In this document: positions 22,001-34,155 of the stretch, piece by piece
Layout: each line of letters begins with the position of its first letter
Numbering within the stretch: the first letter of the stretch is position 1
Assembly: GCA_014706385.1 (NCBI GenBank)
Contig: JACGZH010000009.1
Location: forward strand, 868,001 to 932,000
Reading direction: 5' to 3'
From: Phaffia rhodozyma
Lineage: Eukaryota; Basidiomycota; Tremellomycetes; Cystofilobasidiales; Mrakiaceae
DNA: 64,000 bases
Made by a program: the position numbers and the translations under genes
The notes under the pieces: generated by a model
Told to the model about the DNA's origin: nothing
Database searches by the model: none
What the model saw: the letters and a program-made list of their open reading frames with translations, nothing else

Positions 22001-22325
22001 GGAGAACATCCCCGGGGGTTTCAGAGATGAATTTGGAGGTGAGTCCTTTGAGTGGAACGATGACGATGACGATGACGAGGAGGAGGGAGAGGAGCTCGAG
22101 GGAGAAGAGGACGAGCTCAGCTCGATGGACGAAATCGAGGCTGCCGAGATGGGTCTTCCAGTCGAAGTCGAGATGAGCGTTGACGGAGACGAGACCGAGA
22201 CCGAGACCGAGAGTCGAGATTCGGTATCGGATGGCGGATCGGTCGAAGGGATGCGGGTCGAGTTTGTGCAGTCGAGTCCAACACCAACTGGAGATGAAGA
22301 AAGAGGGGGTGTTATGAACGGATGA
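19028..22325 (+). CDS. WD40-repeat protein, DDB1-CUL4-associated-factor (DCAF5/6) type
   Basis: Probably a substrate receptor for a CUL4-DDB1 ubiquitin ligase; the DCAF assignment is by pattern. Exons: 19028-19140, 19221-19303, 19420-19505, 19598-19827, 19902-20048, 20139-20262, 20356-20460, 20548-20682, 20776-20844, one or two unresolved exons between about 20911 and 21100, then 21214-21288, 21426-21502 and 21639-22325. Repeats are visible as KLKGHTSCVNAISIS..WLASGGDDLDVLLWD, FKGHRANIFTLSFS..YDLTR, VRALACHPSRPDLLLSA and KHGSFGYLGAGGDLIYSTG followed by SDDFH, which resembles the NRCTIKHGSFGG..GSDDF block of DCAF5-like proteins. A late repeat reads GHASVTNSCILHPVNAQ. The last exon adds a disordered tail with an Asp/Glu-rich run at about 22050-22140. 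Total about 700 residues. Confidence 0.65.
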
Positions 22326-22705
22326 AATGATGATATTGGATTCTTTCAGATTTCGCTCTCTTGTCTCTGTCGGCACGACTTGTTTGCTTATCTTGTTTAT
22401 CAGGAGACGAGTTGTCTGCTCGGCCCGCCAGTCAGAAAAGAAATCTTAGGAAATCTTTTCAGCTCTCATATTTATTGTGGATCAAGAGAGAACATCAGAC
22501 ATTCGTAATTTTTGTATAAAATCCCCACCAACAAAATCCATAGTTCTCTATCTCTTGGGAGAAAAGATGCAAAGAGAACTTATTCTTCTGGTTAAAAGCA
22601 CCCCTGCCTACCTGACCGACCGACCGACCGACCGACCGACCGACCGACCGACCGACCGACCGACCGACCGACCGACCGACCGACCGACCGACCGACCGAC
22701 TCGTC
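22326..22705. other. Convergent 3' region between WD40 gene and OXA1
   Basis: Holds the 3' UTRs of two convergent genes and the (GACC)n microsatellite described separately. No gene is seen. Confidence 0.5.
22613..22700. repeat. (GACC)22 tetranucleotide microsatellite
   Basis: Eighty-eight bases made of 22 uninterrupted GACC units. It ends 5 bp from the OXA1 stop codon (22706-22708), so in the OXA1 mRNA it lies at the very start of the 3' UTR as (GGTC)22. Confidence 0.97.
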
Positions 22706-25061
22706 TTACTTCCTCAGAGCTTTCTGAAGCTTATCGATTCTCTCCTGAATCTCCTTTCTCTGCCTCTCCAACTCAATCATCTTTTCACTCTTGCCACTTG
22801 TCGAAGCAGCGCTAGGGGTAGGGGCAGGGGTAGCGGTAGAAATAGGAGTGATGGTCTGGATGGATGGTCTGGAAAGATTGACAGAAGCAGTATCCCATCC
22901 TTCCTTATCTGGAGACTCGAACGGATTCGCCCGGCCCGCAGCCGCAGCCGCGGCCGAGACGGTAGAAGGAGAAGGCGAGGCGGAAGAAGATGAGGAGGAG
23001 CCGGAAGCTCGCTTGGCTTCCTCTGCTAACTTCCGTTCTCTCAGTGCGTCCGAGACGGATTTCTTCTCGCTCAACCTGGCGGTGGTAGAATACCTGGCTT
23101 GCCTACTCTGAGCCTCGTCCAACGCCTTTTTCTGTTGCTCGAACCTGAGTTAAAGAAAACACAAGAAATGAGCGAATCAATTGAAAGTCAGATTTGATGT
23201 CGGTTTTTTGAAACAAAATAAGGGATAGAATCCAGAACAATGATGTCAAACACACTTTTCGATCGTAGGCTTCATCATCTTTCTGATGGCCTGAATCGAA
23301 GTCAACGGCTTTTCATCGTTCGGCTGCTTCTCCGGGACGGGCTCCAACTTGAGTACCTTTCTGACGGCATCGCTTCGGAGGATGATGGATTGAAAGAAAG
23401 TGAAAGAGTTGGAGCATGTCCAGTAGAGCAGGATGGCCTGCAAACGTCGACGGTATTAAGACAAGGTCAGTCAACCGACGAATTCCGCTGAGATTTGACA
23501 ATGAAGAAGCAGAACGCACAGCAGGGAAACCAGCGTTGCTCATGCCACCGATCAAGGGGATGGCCGCGGGGATGGTAAACCCTCCGAAGAAGGGGATACC
23601 CATGATCGAGATCGTCTTGATGATACCGGACATGGCAATCTGGGTATCTGGCTGCTTACTGTGAGGCGCTCCGTTCGCTCCAAACTAGAGAAGAAAAGCA
23701 AGACGGAAACGAGCAGAGACGAGTGCGCGCGTGTGTCAGCAAATGATCTGATAGCAGGATGACCTTGAAAAGAGGAGGGGTTGCCAAGAAAAAAAGAAAA
23801 TAAAAAGAGACCGACATGAGCGACAAGCCAGGTGGCAGCTGCCGAGGTGACTGGCAGGATGTACGTCGGATCGGCGACGGTGAGATCGGTACACCAACCG
23901 GGAATTCCTCCAAGTTTCAACTGGGGAACTGGCAACTCGGCCATCCATTTGAGGGCGAGGAACATGCTGATGAAGACGGGCATAGTGACCAACGGCTGTT
24001 TGAGCGCGTTCAAAGGGTTAACGTTGTGTCGTTTGAAGAGGTCTCTCATCTCGATCGCCAGGGACTGCATGGATGTGGTATCCCCATTGCTCTTGGCTCG
24101 AGACATGGCCTCCTGAAGGGACGCCATTTCAGGCTGGATTCGGACCATGCCAGCGGCCGTCCGGATAGAGCCGATGAAAGTCGGGAAGAGGGCCAGCCGG
24201 GTGGCGAACGTGAGAGAGACAATCGTGGCCCACCTGAGGAGGCAGAACAGGAAGACAAGTTGAGTCTACCACAGTACGTGCTAGGGGGTCTAAGCGGAAG
24301 GACATAGAACAAGCTCACCAAGGAAGTCCAGTTGAGACTTGAATGGCCTCGAAAGCACTTTGGATCCAACCGGTTGGCCACCAGCTACCGAGACCCATAG
24401 CCTTGAGATCTCCGTAGTGGAGGGGTAGCTTAGCAAGGTCCATGAGCGGGTCCACCACACCGGACTCCAAACCCAGGGGGGACGCGTCGGGAGTGATCAG
24501 ACCGGATGAAGGGGTCGAAGCGACTGAACTGACGGAGGAGGTAGGAATAGATGGAGGTTGGGGCAAGTTGACCGGAGTGGCCACACTAGATTCTATGTCT
24601 GCAGGAGCGAGCGGCTCGGCAGGCTTGGAACTGGAAGGCCATAGAGAGAACGGTCTGGCATGAGCTGCAAGAATGGGGGCTGATCGGAGGACGAGTGGGG
24701 TTCGGCTTGCCTAAGGATTTGGGAAAGAAAAAGGTAGAAGATAGACTATCTTAGCCGGACTGCAGGATTTATAAGATGGTTTGAGAGAAGCCGAAGGAAG
24801 GAGAGCGAGAGCGACATATAGAGAACAGGAAGGAACGAAGAAGCAGAACAGATAGAAAGGAGGATCAAGACATAAAGAGAAGAGAGAAAGAAAGACGAGA
24901 TCTAACGTTGAAAGCCCTTTTGGCGAGTAGCCTGAACCGGTCCAACGGGCAACACAGGAGGAAAAAGATCTGATGAGGACAGGTCGAGACAGAGCAAGGG
25001 AAAGCAGAGAGCAAAACACTGACCTGTGTGAGAGACCGAGTGTCCTTTGAGCAAACACCAT
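22706..25061 (-). CDS. OXA1: Mitochondrial inner-membrane insertase OXA1 (YidC/Oxa1/Alb3 family)
   Basis: Inserts mitochondrially and nuclear encoded proteins into the inner membrane from the matrix and docks the mitoribosome. Seven exons on the minus strand: 25024-25061, 24907-24931, 24319-24710, 23816-24233, 23520-23684, 23256-23437, 22706-23144; 552 residues. A basic presequence (MVFAQRTLGLSHRLLAKRAF) is built from the first two exons plus the third. The Oxa1 core shows WATIVSLTFATRLALFP, RIQPEMASLQEAM, RHNVNPLNALKQPLVTMPVF, ISMFLALKWMA and AILLYWTCSNSFTFFQSI. The C-terminal tail of about 150 residues is long, with an Ala-rich and Ser-rich stretch and a final coiled coil (MIELERQRKEIQERIDKL), the expected ribosome-binding element. 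The second exon is only 25 nt. A (GACC)22 tract follows the stop codon. Confidence 0.93.
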
Positions 25062-25779
25062 TTGAGCAAAGATCGGTGAGGATGTTGGAGGGAAAGCGGA
25101 GAGGAGAGAAATCGGAATGGGCGGAATGAAGAACGCAGCGAGAAGGTTACAAAGTAAGTGGGATATGACTACAAGACAGACTACAAAAAAGACTACAAAA
25201 AAGACTACAAAAAAAGGCTGCAAAATGACTACACTGGAGACTACAAAAGACACCAACTTTGTATTGGAAAAGCTGGATAGTCCAATGTACTACGAGAATC
25301 CACCAGAAAAGCATTACAAATATTCTATTAGACAACAAAAAAGTTCATTAGGCAAGTGTACTAGGAATCTGTAGCGAGAGAGCTAGAGAGGGCAGCACAG
25401 CCTCACACAAAACACGTGAACACACACGCCTCTTGGCAACACTACAAACCATCCTAGTACATTCTGTAGTCCACTCGAGACAAAATCATAGTTCGCTCGC
25501 TCATTACCCAATCCTTACTCGTCCTGTAGTCGCTCCGTAGTCTGAACTCTAATGCACGCCGCACCCGCTAAACACTACAAAATCTGCACCGCCCGACTAG
25601 AATGCGGACTACAAATTTTCGTAATAAACTCTTGGCCCGATGATTCCCGGTCTGTGCTCGGTTGATTCATTCCGTTGGCCATCCCATTTCTTTGCTTCGC
25701 CCTGCTCCCTTGTGAGATCTCCCCCCGGTCTTTCATCTATCTCACACACACACACACCCATAGCCCTCTTTGTCTTGCC
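25062..25779. promoter_or_regulatory. Divergent promoter OXA1 / mitochondrial carrier with repeated GACTACA motifs
   Basis: The region between two divergent genes for mitochondrial proteins has at least ten copies of GACTACA or a close variant. On the plus strand they start near 25167, 25179, 25191, 25203, 25227, 25239 and 25608. Three more, read on the minus strand, lie near 25465-25471, 25525-25531 and 25537-25542. Related CACTACAAA copies occur near 25440 and 25573. The left group includes a tandem unit of GACTACAAAAAA. The pattern suggests a bound transcription factor, though the left copies may be a simple 12-bp satellite. A short CACACACACACA run lies near 25745. Confidence 0.55.
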
Positions 25780-28700
25780 ATGTTCAAATCATCATCGTCT
25801 TCATCGTCATCGTCATCAACACCGTCTTCCTCTATTTCATCTTCGTCGTCTCCAGGAAACGGTCCGACACCGGCTCTACCGTGTGCGAACGCAGAGAAGC
25901 GAGCGGGCGTGCCCGCCGAGCTGACCGCCTTCCGAGCCAGAGAAGGTAAACATGCAAGGGAGAAAAAGCTGAGGGAACTATGGGCAAACATCCCGTACAA
26001 GGAGCAGGCCAGCAAGTCGACCTCGAAATCGACAGCAGCAGGAGCAGCTGGAGCAGCAGCAACAGCAGTGATAACACCAACAGGTTCAACCCAGAGTGCA
26101 CCACCGTCCGGAGGTCCATCGTCCAGATACTCAAACGCCAGCTCCAGCTGGCTCAATCCTCTTAGCTCAACGTTCTCTTTCTCTTCCTCTTCTTCCTCCT
26201 CCTCCTCATCCGCACCGTCATCTCCGACCACATCTCCTTCACCCGGCTTTTCTGCCTCGCTTTCGCCAGAACGAGCAGAGTTTCTCCAGGCAATGTACCA
26301 AGAGGAGCTCGTTCGGAGGTGCTCCCTCGGTCCGACAAACCCACAGGCAAGAGAGTTTGCTGGAGAGGGACTCAAACCGGAAGATGACGAACCATCAGAG
26401 ACACCGACATCCGAAGGGAAACAGCGGGAACGTATGTTGGACTGGAAAGAGTTTAGGACGTATCTTTGGGAAAGAGAGGCTGGTTAGTTTGTTAGCATCA
26501 AATCTGTTTCCTTGATAAGGATGCTCCGGCTGAAACGTGCATCATTTTCCCTACTTTTTTCTCTTCTGTCATCCAGAACTATGGCATGCGTTCCAGGATC
26601 TCGACAGAAATCAAGACGGGGTCCTCGATGTTCAAGAGATCCAGGCTGCTTCTGCTCGTGCTGGTGAGGCCCTCTCTTGCCTTAACCTCTGTGCAGAGCT
26701 TTGTCACCAGCGGATGACGATCATCAGCCTAAATTGCTGATCGATTCATACTCTGGTACCCTTCCTTCATAGACATCTCCCTCACGCCAGCTACGATTCA
26801 GGACTTTGTATCTTACCTAACCCATGGCGAGCAGTCTAGACAAGCCAGAGGTGAAAACACACCGGAAGGTATCCGGTGGATCGAATTTAGAGACATGTTC
26901 TTGCTCCTCCCTAGAAAGGCTAGCGTTCCAGAGTTCTATAGGGTACGAAACCTTCCTGTTTCTTTTTCTTCCTATGTATCAGGACTATTCATTCAACTGG
27001 AGAAGCTGACAACGAACGCATACGCTTCTCGCTTTCGCCTTCACCTATCCTACCCACTTGCGCGTCTCTTTGCCCCGTCTGCGCCTTCTGTACACAGTTT
27101 TATCAATACAGAAAGCAAATCACTGATGGTAGAGGTGCAGCCAGATTGAATTCTGACGGGGACATCACCCCGTCCTTCCCAAGTTTGCCATCTACTTCGT
27201 CTTCTTCTGCCTCCTCTTCATCCTCCTCATCTACATCCGCCTCCTCACCGTCGTCCTCGAGTCCTACCTTGTCTACCGGAACAATATCTTCAGCATCCAG
27301 ATCAAAACCTACCCTAACATCTGATCTTCAGTCACCTCAGTCTACTTCTCCATCAACATCAGCAGGTCAAACCTCAGGTTCGGAAACAATCCTTGATGGA
27401 GACCATGATACGGATGAGGAAGAAGAAGAGGAGGAAGAGGAAGAAGACGCAAACCATTTGAGCGCGTTGGTCGCCGTCAAGTTTTTGGGAGCCGGAGGTG
27501 TCGCCGGTGCTAGTATGTCGCCCCCTCTTTTTCGTTTTGCATTCTGATTATCGACTAACGCTCACATCGAACAAACGTTTCGCTGTTCTCAGTCTCCCGG
27601 ACTGCCACCGCCCCGTTCGACAGACTTAAAGTATTCCTCATCACAGACTCTCATGGCCTATCAGGTGGGCCGTCGTCAACGACAGGCGCTCATACTGGGT
27701 ACCAGAATCTTAAGAGAGCCATCATGAGGCTCTACTTTGGTGGCGGTGGGCTCCGAGCGTTCTGGGTCGGAAACGGACTGAACGTGTAGGTCTCTTTCTT
27801 GTTGCCTCTGATCATATGTTTAATCGTATCTAGACATGACACCTAACAATTCGCGCGCACTTTGCCTTCAACTGAACGAAACAGAATCAAGATCATGCCA
27901 GAATCTGCCATCAAGTTTTTCTCATATGAATCCTCGGTGGGTTTCTAATATATTTTGTTCTCCCTATTTGATTAGCCCAACATTGTTATATCCATTCATC
28001 TATCTAACCATGGCCCTCCCCCCATCCATCATAATTTGATGAACAAAGAAACGACTCTTAGCACGATACTGGGATGATGTCGAAGATCCGTCTCTGATCT
28101 CTGGATCTTCTAGGTTCCTGGCAGGTGGTCTCGGAGGAATCGCCAGTCAATTCTCCATCTACCCTGTACGTCGATCTTGAGTTTTCCTTCCTTCTCTTCT
28201 TACAGATTTTGGCTCATGGCTTTTTGATATCTCTTTCTGTTTGGTCTGTTTGGCTACAAAGCTGGAGACACTGAAAACGGCACATATGACGACAGCAGGA
28301 TCTGATCATAGCGCAAAAGTGTTGCTGAAGACGGCAGCAACGATGTGGGCCAACGGAGGAGTAAGAAGGTATTATCGGGGTTTGACGGTTCGTTTCGTTC
28401 CCTTTTTTCAATGCATCACTCTGTTTCAGATCAAGAAAACAAGATATACATTAGGCACCTTTGTACTAACGGCCGAATCTCTTTTGATCTCCGGGGTTGT
28501 TTTCATGTTTATACTTGATCCAGCTTGGCTTGGTTGGCGTGTTCCCCTATGCTGCCATCGATATGAGCACGTTTGAAACTCTGTACGTTTTCCTTTATTC
28601 TCTTTCAGTAGTTGCTTGAGAAGATAGGAAAAAGTCTTGCTCACTCGATTCTCTGCTTGTTTGCTCTTCTCGGGAAATTGATGAACGGTTGATTCAGAAA

Positions 28701-29237
28701 AATACATTACTGCAGACACCAGAATGTGGATGAGCCAGAGACGTATGCCGTCCTCGCTTTTGGTGCGATCTCTGGAGGGGTCGGCGCTACCAGTGTTTAT
28801 CGTACGGCATTTCCTTCGTCCTTCATATTGTTTACATACTATCTTGCATGAATAACCTTTGTACTCTACCCTGCTCAACCACAGCGATGAACCTTCTCCG
28901 GACGAAACTTCAGGCATCAGGCTCTACAGGTCATCCCCAGGTTTACAACGGTTTCCTAGATGTCGCCCAACAAACGATCAATAGAGAAGGTTGGAGAGGT
29001 CTCTATAGAGGTTTGACTGTCAATTTGGCAAAAGTCGTACCGGCCGTGTCGATCAGTTATGTCGTGCGTTGTTCCTGTCTTTCTTGTTTCTCTTGAGTTC
29101 TACGATACCCTTGTCGGTTATAACCGGTTCCTTTGAGAGTAACCGAATGTTAACCATCCGCTTTGTCTCTTATTCTGGGGGCTGACGGGGAACGAGATTA
29201 GGTATACGAAAACACAAAAAAATACTTACATATATGA
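25780..29237 (+). CDS. Calcium-dependent mitochondrial carrier (ATP-Mg/phosphate carrier, SCaMC/SAL1 type)
   Basis: An inner-membrane carrier of the SLC25 family, probably exchanging ATP-Mg for phosphate under Ca control. Twelve exons: 25780-26482, 26577-26663, 26775-26941, 27098-27512, 27593-27785, 27885-27936, 28049-28165, 28262-28387, 28524-28582, 28698-28801, 28885-29063, 29202-29237; 745 residues, longer than usual. One canonical EF-hand loop is clear (DLDRNQDGVLDVQEI, around residue 243). The three carrier repeats each show their signature: APFDRLK, YPLETLK and YPMNLLRTKLQ, with WVGNGLNVIKIMPESAIKFFSYE, YYRGLTLGLVGVFPYAAIDM and GWRGLYRGLTVNLAKVVPA. Unusual parts are the long poly-Ser N-terminus and a Ser/Asp/Glu-rich linker (27150-27470) between the EF-hand and carrier halves. 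It shares a promoter region with OXA1. Confidence 0.9.
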
Positions 29238-29709
29238 TACCCCTCACCACCTCCTTTTCATCATCCTCATCATCCTCATCATCCTCTATCTCCATCCCAA
29301 GCCTGGCCGTTGACTTTTGCCCGTTCACTAGCTTGTTCTTGTATCTTGGATATCGATGTATTATCCGATGCATAACCGTAGCTATTTGTTGTGAACCGCA
29401 AGGTATGGCCTTGAACGCAGATACAAAGCGACAATGAACGATCTCTCTTTTGACTCGTCTTCCCCTGTCTGTTCAGCTATGTACTCGTCAACCCAACCCG
29501 TTTTATATACTCTTTTGAAACATCATGTCTCAGCAATAAGAGGATATGACTTTTCTTCATATTTGCATTTCTTCTCCTCTTCATACATGCATCATCTTTC
29601 CGGTCCTATCGATAACCGAGGGGGAAAAGTGACATAAATTGATCCACAGTAAATCACTCAACCTCTCTTGATCTTCCTCTCGAGTCTGAATGCGATCTCG
29701 CCTTTGATT
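29238..29709. other. Convergent 3' region between mitochondrial carrier and RPAP1
   Basis: Both genes end here. The sequence holds a short run of TCATCC units near 29260-29285 and no supported gene. Confidence 0.5.
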
Positions 29710-32700
29710 TTAGGAAAAGTCTCTTCCAAAGCCTACATCCTTGATCCTGCTCACGCCTCTCTCTCCAGCCCACCCCCTCACCAGGTCTAGTCGAGCTTTG
29801 ATCTCAGAGGACGATAATCCTGAGAGATCATAGCATCCTGGAGGGAACCTCATCGATCGCTGTCCGGATTGTGTTTGAGAGATCGAACGCTCGGGCTGGT
29901 TGTATTTCACGAGATCGGAAAGAACGACGTCCCCGGCTTTCTCGAGTAGAGCGAGTAAAAACGACCGGGCCGATGGATGTCTCTTCCTGTTTTCCACTAC
30001 CACCTCCGTACCAGCCGCCTTGGGAACAACGGACTCTGGCGAAAATATGGCAGAAGTCAGATGATGGATAGCTACCCAGTACAAAAACTCTGTTCGGTCT
30101 CTGTCCAATCCTGGTCTCCCTTGGGTAGAGTTCAACGGAAGGACGAGCGCTCGGAGGTATGATCCTAAAATGTCTGTTTGCGTCTCTTGAGGGTAGAAGT
30201 ACGGTTCGATCCTCTTTCCGCTGCTTTCGTTATCATCCTGGGTAGCGTTGTATTCACAAAGGACATGGGCAACCTGAGTGGTGAACCCAGGGAGTAACCC
30301 TACGTTCTCTCCGTTCCAGAAGAGCGCTCTGTAATCCTTTTCGTAGCCCATCGCCAGAGGCGGGAGGAGCAACGAACTGAAGATCGGGTGAGCGTATGAG
30401 ATTGAGCTGTACAACGCGTGGAAGTCTGTATATGTCTGGAAGAAAGGTGTCGAAGAGTCCTTTGTCTGGCCTCCTTGTCCTCCCGAGGTTGTCGCCATCG
30501 TTGATGATGGGGCAGAAATAGAAGACAGAGCATGGGCTTGCTCCAAACCGGAAGGGAACGGACTCGAACGAGGTGGGTTGTATGAACTCGACCAAAACAA
30601 ACTCGGTTTAAGTAGATCTCTAACGAGAGCTTCCACTCCTGGATCCCTAAAGACTTCTTTCCCTTCTTCGTCTTTGCTTGGTTCTTCAAGCGGAGCGACC
30701 ACCCCTTTCTCGAGAAGGAAGATCTTCATACATTCATACATCACTTGACTCGGGTTTAACCTGCTGATGCTGCTGTTCTTCTTGTCTGTAGTGTTAGACG
30801 ATGATAATGACGAGCGAGGTAAGGTCTGAACAAGCCTGGCAAACGCGAGAGTGGCTCGGACAAGTTCAGGTTCTGAAGCGTCCCACGATGGAGGGGCAGA
30901 AGCAAAAGCTCTAGATGAAGAGGAATGTAAAAGTTCATCCATTGGGCTGAAGAACCATGTTGGGGAGAGCGGTAGACCACACTTTGACTGAGGGTGAGAC
31001 GAAGAGGAAGGGGAAGAGGTCGAAGATCGGGCGGAAGGAAGTCGTAGAGAAGTGATCTGCTTCAACGTCCTCGGCATAGGGAACGAAGGTGCTATATGAG
31101 ATTCTTCTGAGGGTGAGGTCACAAAGTAGAAAAATGGTTCCAAGATCCAGAACCCATGTCGATGTCCAACTTGATCCAATAATGTTTTTCCACCAGGAAC
31201 CTCCGTCAGGTCGAGCGCAAATACGACCTCCAATAAAGAACGAGCCAAAGGTTCATCTCCAGGGACCAGGAGTCGGAGGACATCAAGAGCGAGGGACAGC
31301 CAGTCGGCGGTTGGAAGGAAGGAGCGTTTGTGGAGGAGGTATGCCGTCAAGAACGAGGTGATTGGTCGGACGTCGAGGAATGATACGTGTTTAGACGACC
31401 AATGAGAAGACAACGTCAAAAGCACATCGAACGTCTGGCCAAGAGTCTCGTCCAGCTTTTCGATGGAGGCTTGAGAAGGATCCACAAGGCGAATAAGTCC
31501 ATCCATCAGACGGATAGTCCTCGCTACGGTCGACCAACTGACTTCAGACTTCTGTAATTCCGCTTGTACGGACCCAGCCCAGATTCGACTAAGCTCTTCC
31601 GCCTTGTCTACCTGTAGCCCGGCCAACTGACCAACCTTCAGCCTGACTTCCTCTCCTCCTTTCGGTTCGTTCACCTTTGAGCCTTCTATCCAAGCTCTCA
31701 CAAATCCCATCACGCTCACTAAGAACGCTTTAGCTGTATCACCGGTTGAAGACCAAGGCATGGACAGAAGCCCAGACAAGACGACAAGCGCATCAGGGAA
31801 CCAACCCATTCCTTGAACCTGAGACCAAGTGATATCATGCTCTGGTGATGTCTGATGTGGATCCGTCGCGCAGACTGTCCAACTTGTAAGCAAGGAGTAA
31901 AAAGACCTGGCCAGTGCCAAATGGGAAACTGAAGGCCAAGACGGGGTAGCCGAGTGCAATGTTCGAAGATTCTGATGAATAGTGATTTCAATATTGCGCC
32001 AGATATCCGATCCATCTGAACAAATGAACGATAAAAGCCCATACCGTCCTAACGAAGAATAGATGTCGATTGAAAGTCTAGCCAAGATCAAGAGGTGGGG
32101 TGAGCTCGAACCGAGCGCGACAAACCGAAGGAGAGCGGGTAAAGGAGAAGAAGGATGATTCGTCAGCCGCTCAGCGGTTTTCCTTGACGAAACGACGAGT
32201 GCGTGGAGGAGTATCAAATTGAGAGGGTCTGGGTGGGATTCTGAGAGGTTTCGCAATATTGACTGGAGCAAAGGTGATGAGGAGGAAACCGAATTGACGG
32301 AGGACGAAGAGAGCAAAAGATCGCCAACTGGATCAGGCAGCCGTGCCATTCGAACTAGAATGGCCAGTAGTTGATGGTTTGTTCTTGACATCAATCCTGG
32401 GTTCCCCAGCTGAACTACCAGGAGCGGAATAAGTCCTGGCAGTCTTACTAGGATTGATCTATCTTTCCCTTCTAGCCCAGGAGCCAGAACACCATCTATC
32501 ACTTCCTCATGTATCTCGACATCTTCTTCCTCCTTTCCCTCTCCCTGTGCACCGCTGCCGACAAGAACCTCGTAAATGATTTCTATCCCTCGGGAGATAA
32601 CGTTGACTCCTCCTCTTCCTTCCTCCAACGATCGACCAGCTATCTCCAGAGCTTTTTCTGCCAGACTCTCAGCTTCTGCAGCTTCTTCGCCTTGAGATAG

Positions 32701-33840
32701 TATTCCGTTCGTGTCCAGACGGGCGGATACTCTGACAATCTTGGAGAGGACGTCCAGCATAGCTACTCGTTGAGAAACGCTGGTCGACAGGCAAAGATGA
32801 AGGACCTCATCCAAAGTGTAGCCTGCTAGGCCAGGATCATCTCCATGATGATGGAGCCCTAGATGTGTGGGCAGAGAGGCTGATCGAGATATTGAGATTG
32901 GCTGGCCGGATAGGTCGTATCGGGACGAAGAAGGCGCAGAGGGAGCAAGGGTGGTCGAATTGGAAGGAAGTGGTTGGAGCCATTCAAGTTTGGACGGATC
33001 ATAAGTGGTATCAGTAGGGAAGTATTGGCTGAGAATTGAGGCGGGCGTATCCTCGGGCGATATAGGATCAGAAATGGGTTGATTCGATATCGTTGATTGG
33101 AACGAAGCCGGCATGGATTCGGGATTGGTTGCAAACCGAACTATTGATGAACGAGTGTGTAAGGACAACATGAAACGATTCAACCACGTGAGAGATAATG
33201 ATACGTGAGAAGGAACATACCCGTCTTGGAGACAGAGGGTTCTTCTTGCGTCTCTTTCGGAGCTGTAATAGACGGTGAACTCGCTGCAGAAGGAAGAATT
33301 TAAGATCATAAGCGTACGTCAAATGATATGATGTGTCATACTCAACGCACCTGGCTCGTCCGAGTTTGAATCCACTGAGACCTGAGATACAGACAAAGAG
33401 GCGGAAGTGGCATTGCTGTTCTCTTTAGCCTCTCGAGCTTCTCGTCTTTTCCTTAAGAGATCGGCTAAACCACCTCCGAATCTTTCTACGAGCTCTCTTG
33501 CTTCCTGCTCTCTCTCGTCGAGACTCATCCCCGCTATACGCTCTTCATTCTCCCTCTGTGCGCTCTCGATGATTCTTCTTTCCTCGGAGACTGATTGGTC
33601 ATGATGGCTCTCCAAAGGATATCGAGAGCGAGGAGGTGGAGGGATTGGGATGGTAGATTGAACAACAGGAGCTTGGATCTGCCTGGATGGCGATGGCTTC
33701 GAACGGGCTTGGGCGAAGAGTGAAGTGGATTTGGAACGGTGTGCCGCGCGGGGGAAGCCGCCCGGAGTGGGAGCCGAAGGCGGCACAAACAGCGGCGGTT
33801 TAGGCGAAGATGAAGGTTTCTCTACGATGGACCCTATCAT
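29710..33840 (-). CDS. RNA polymerase II-associated protein 1 (RPAP1/Rba50 family)
   Basis: A large HEAT-like protein needed for assembly and nuclear import of RNA polymerase II. Three exons on the minus strand: 33351-33840, 33221-33283, 29710-33140; 1,327 residues, fitting the family. The N-terminal region is Pro/Ser-rich, followed by a helical RPAP1_N-like block (RIAGMSLDEREQEARELVER and GGGLADLLRKRREAREA). Next comes the C-terminal-type domain beginning VRFATNPESMPASF, then a very long alpha-helical solenoid (for example EVLHLCLSTSVSQRVAMLDVL) and a conserved end with HVLCEYNATQDD and IEPYFYPQETQTDILGSYLR. The third exon is 3.4 kb, unusually long and intron-free for this window. The gene is divergent from MYG1 with about 315 bp between starts. 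Confidence 0.87.
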
Positions 33841-34155
33841 TGTTCTTGTCCAAACAAAGTCAACAGAAACTAGGATCGAGTTGAAAGAAAAGACGGCTGA
33901 AAGTAGATGCCAGTCTGCGTGTAGAACAGAGAGTCAAGATCAAATATACCGTAAGAAGTGGAGGTTGGATTTAACCGAGAATGGCGTAAGACTGACATGA
34001 TCAAACTTTAGTTTAACGTCAGGCTTGGGGATGGATCAAAAGTTGATGCGCCCAGTCTCAAATTCCATCAAATCCACGGATAGATGTCCTTTAGACCCAT
34101 CATCAGATCATCTGCTCATCGACCTGTACCATCTATCCTCTATCGCCACTGTAAT
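33841..34155. promoter_or_regulatory. Divergent intergenic region RPAP1 / MYG1
   Basis: The 315 bp between two divergent start codons. It must hold both leaders and a compact bidirectional promoter. No TATA or repeated motif is evident. Confidence 0.5.

Noticed and set aside
21750..22376. 208-residue frame on the minus strand
   Set aside because: It is antisense to the acidic last exon of the WD40 gene, where biased codons keep the opposite frame open.
25165..25250. CRISPR-like spaced repeats
   Set aside because: The repeats are 7-12 bp without regular unique spacers, and this is a eukaryotic promoter.
25737..26375. 212-residue acidic frame on the minus strand
   Set aside because: It is the antisense shadow of the Ser-rich first exon of the mitochondrial carrier.
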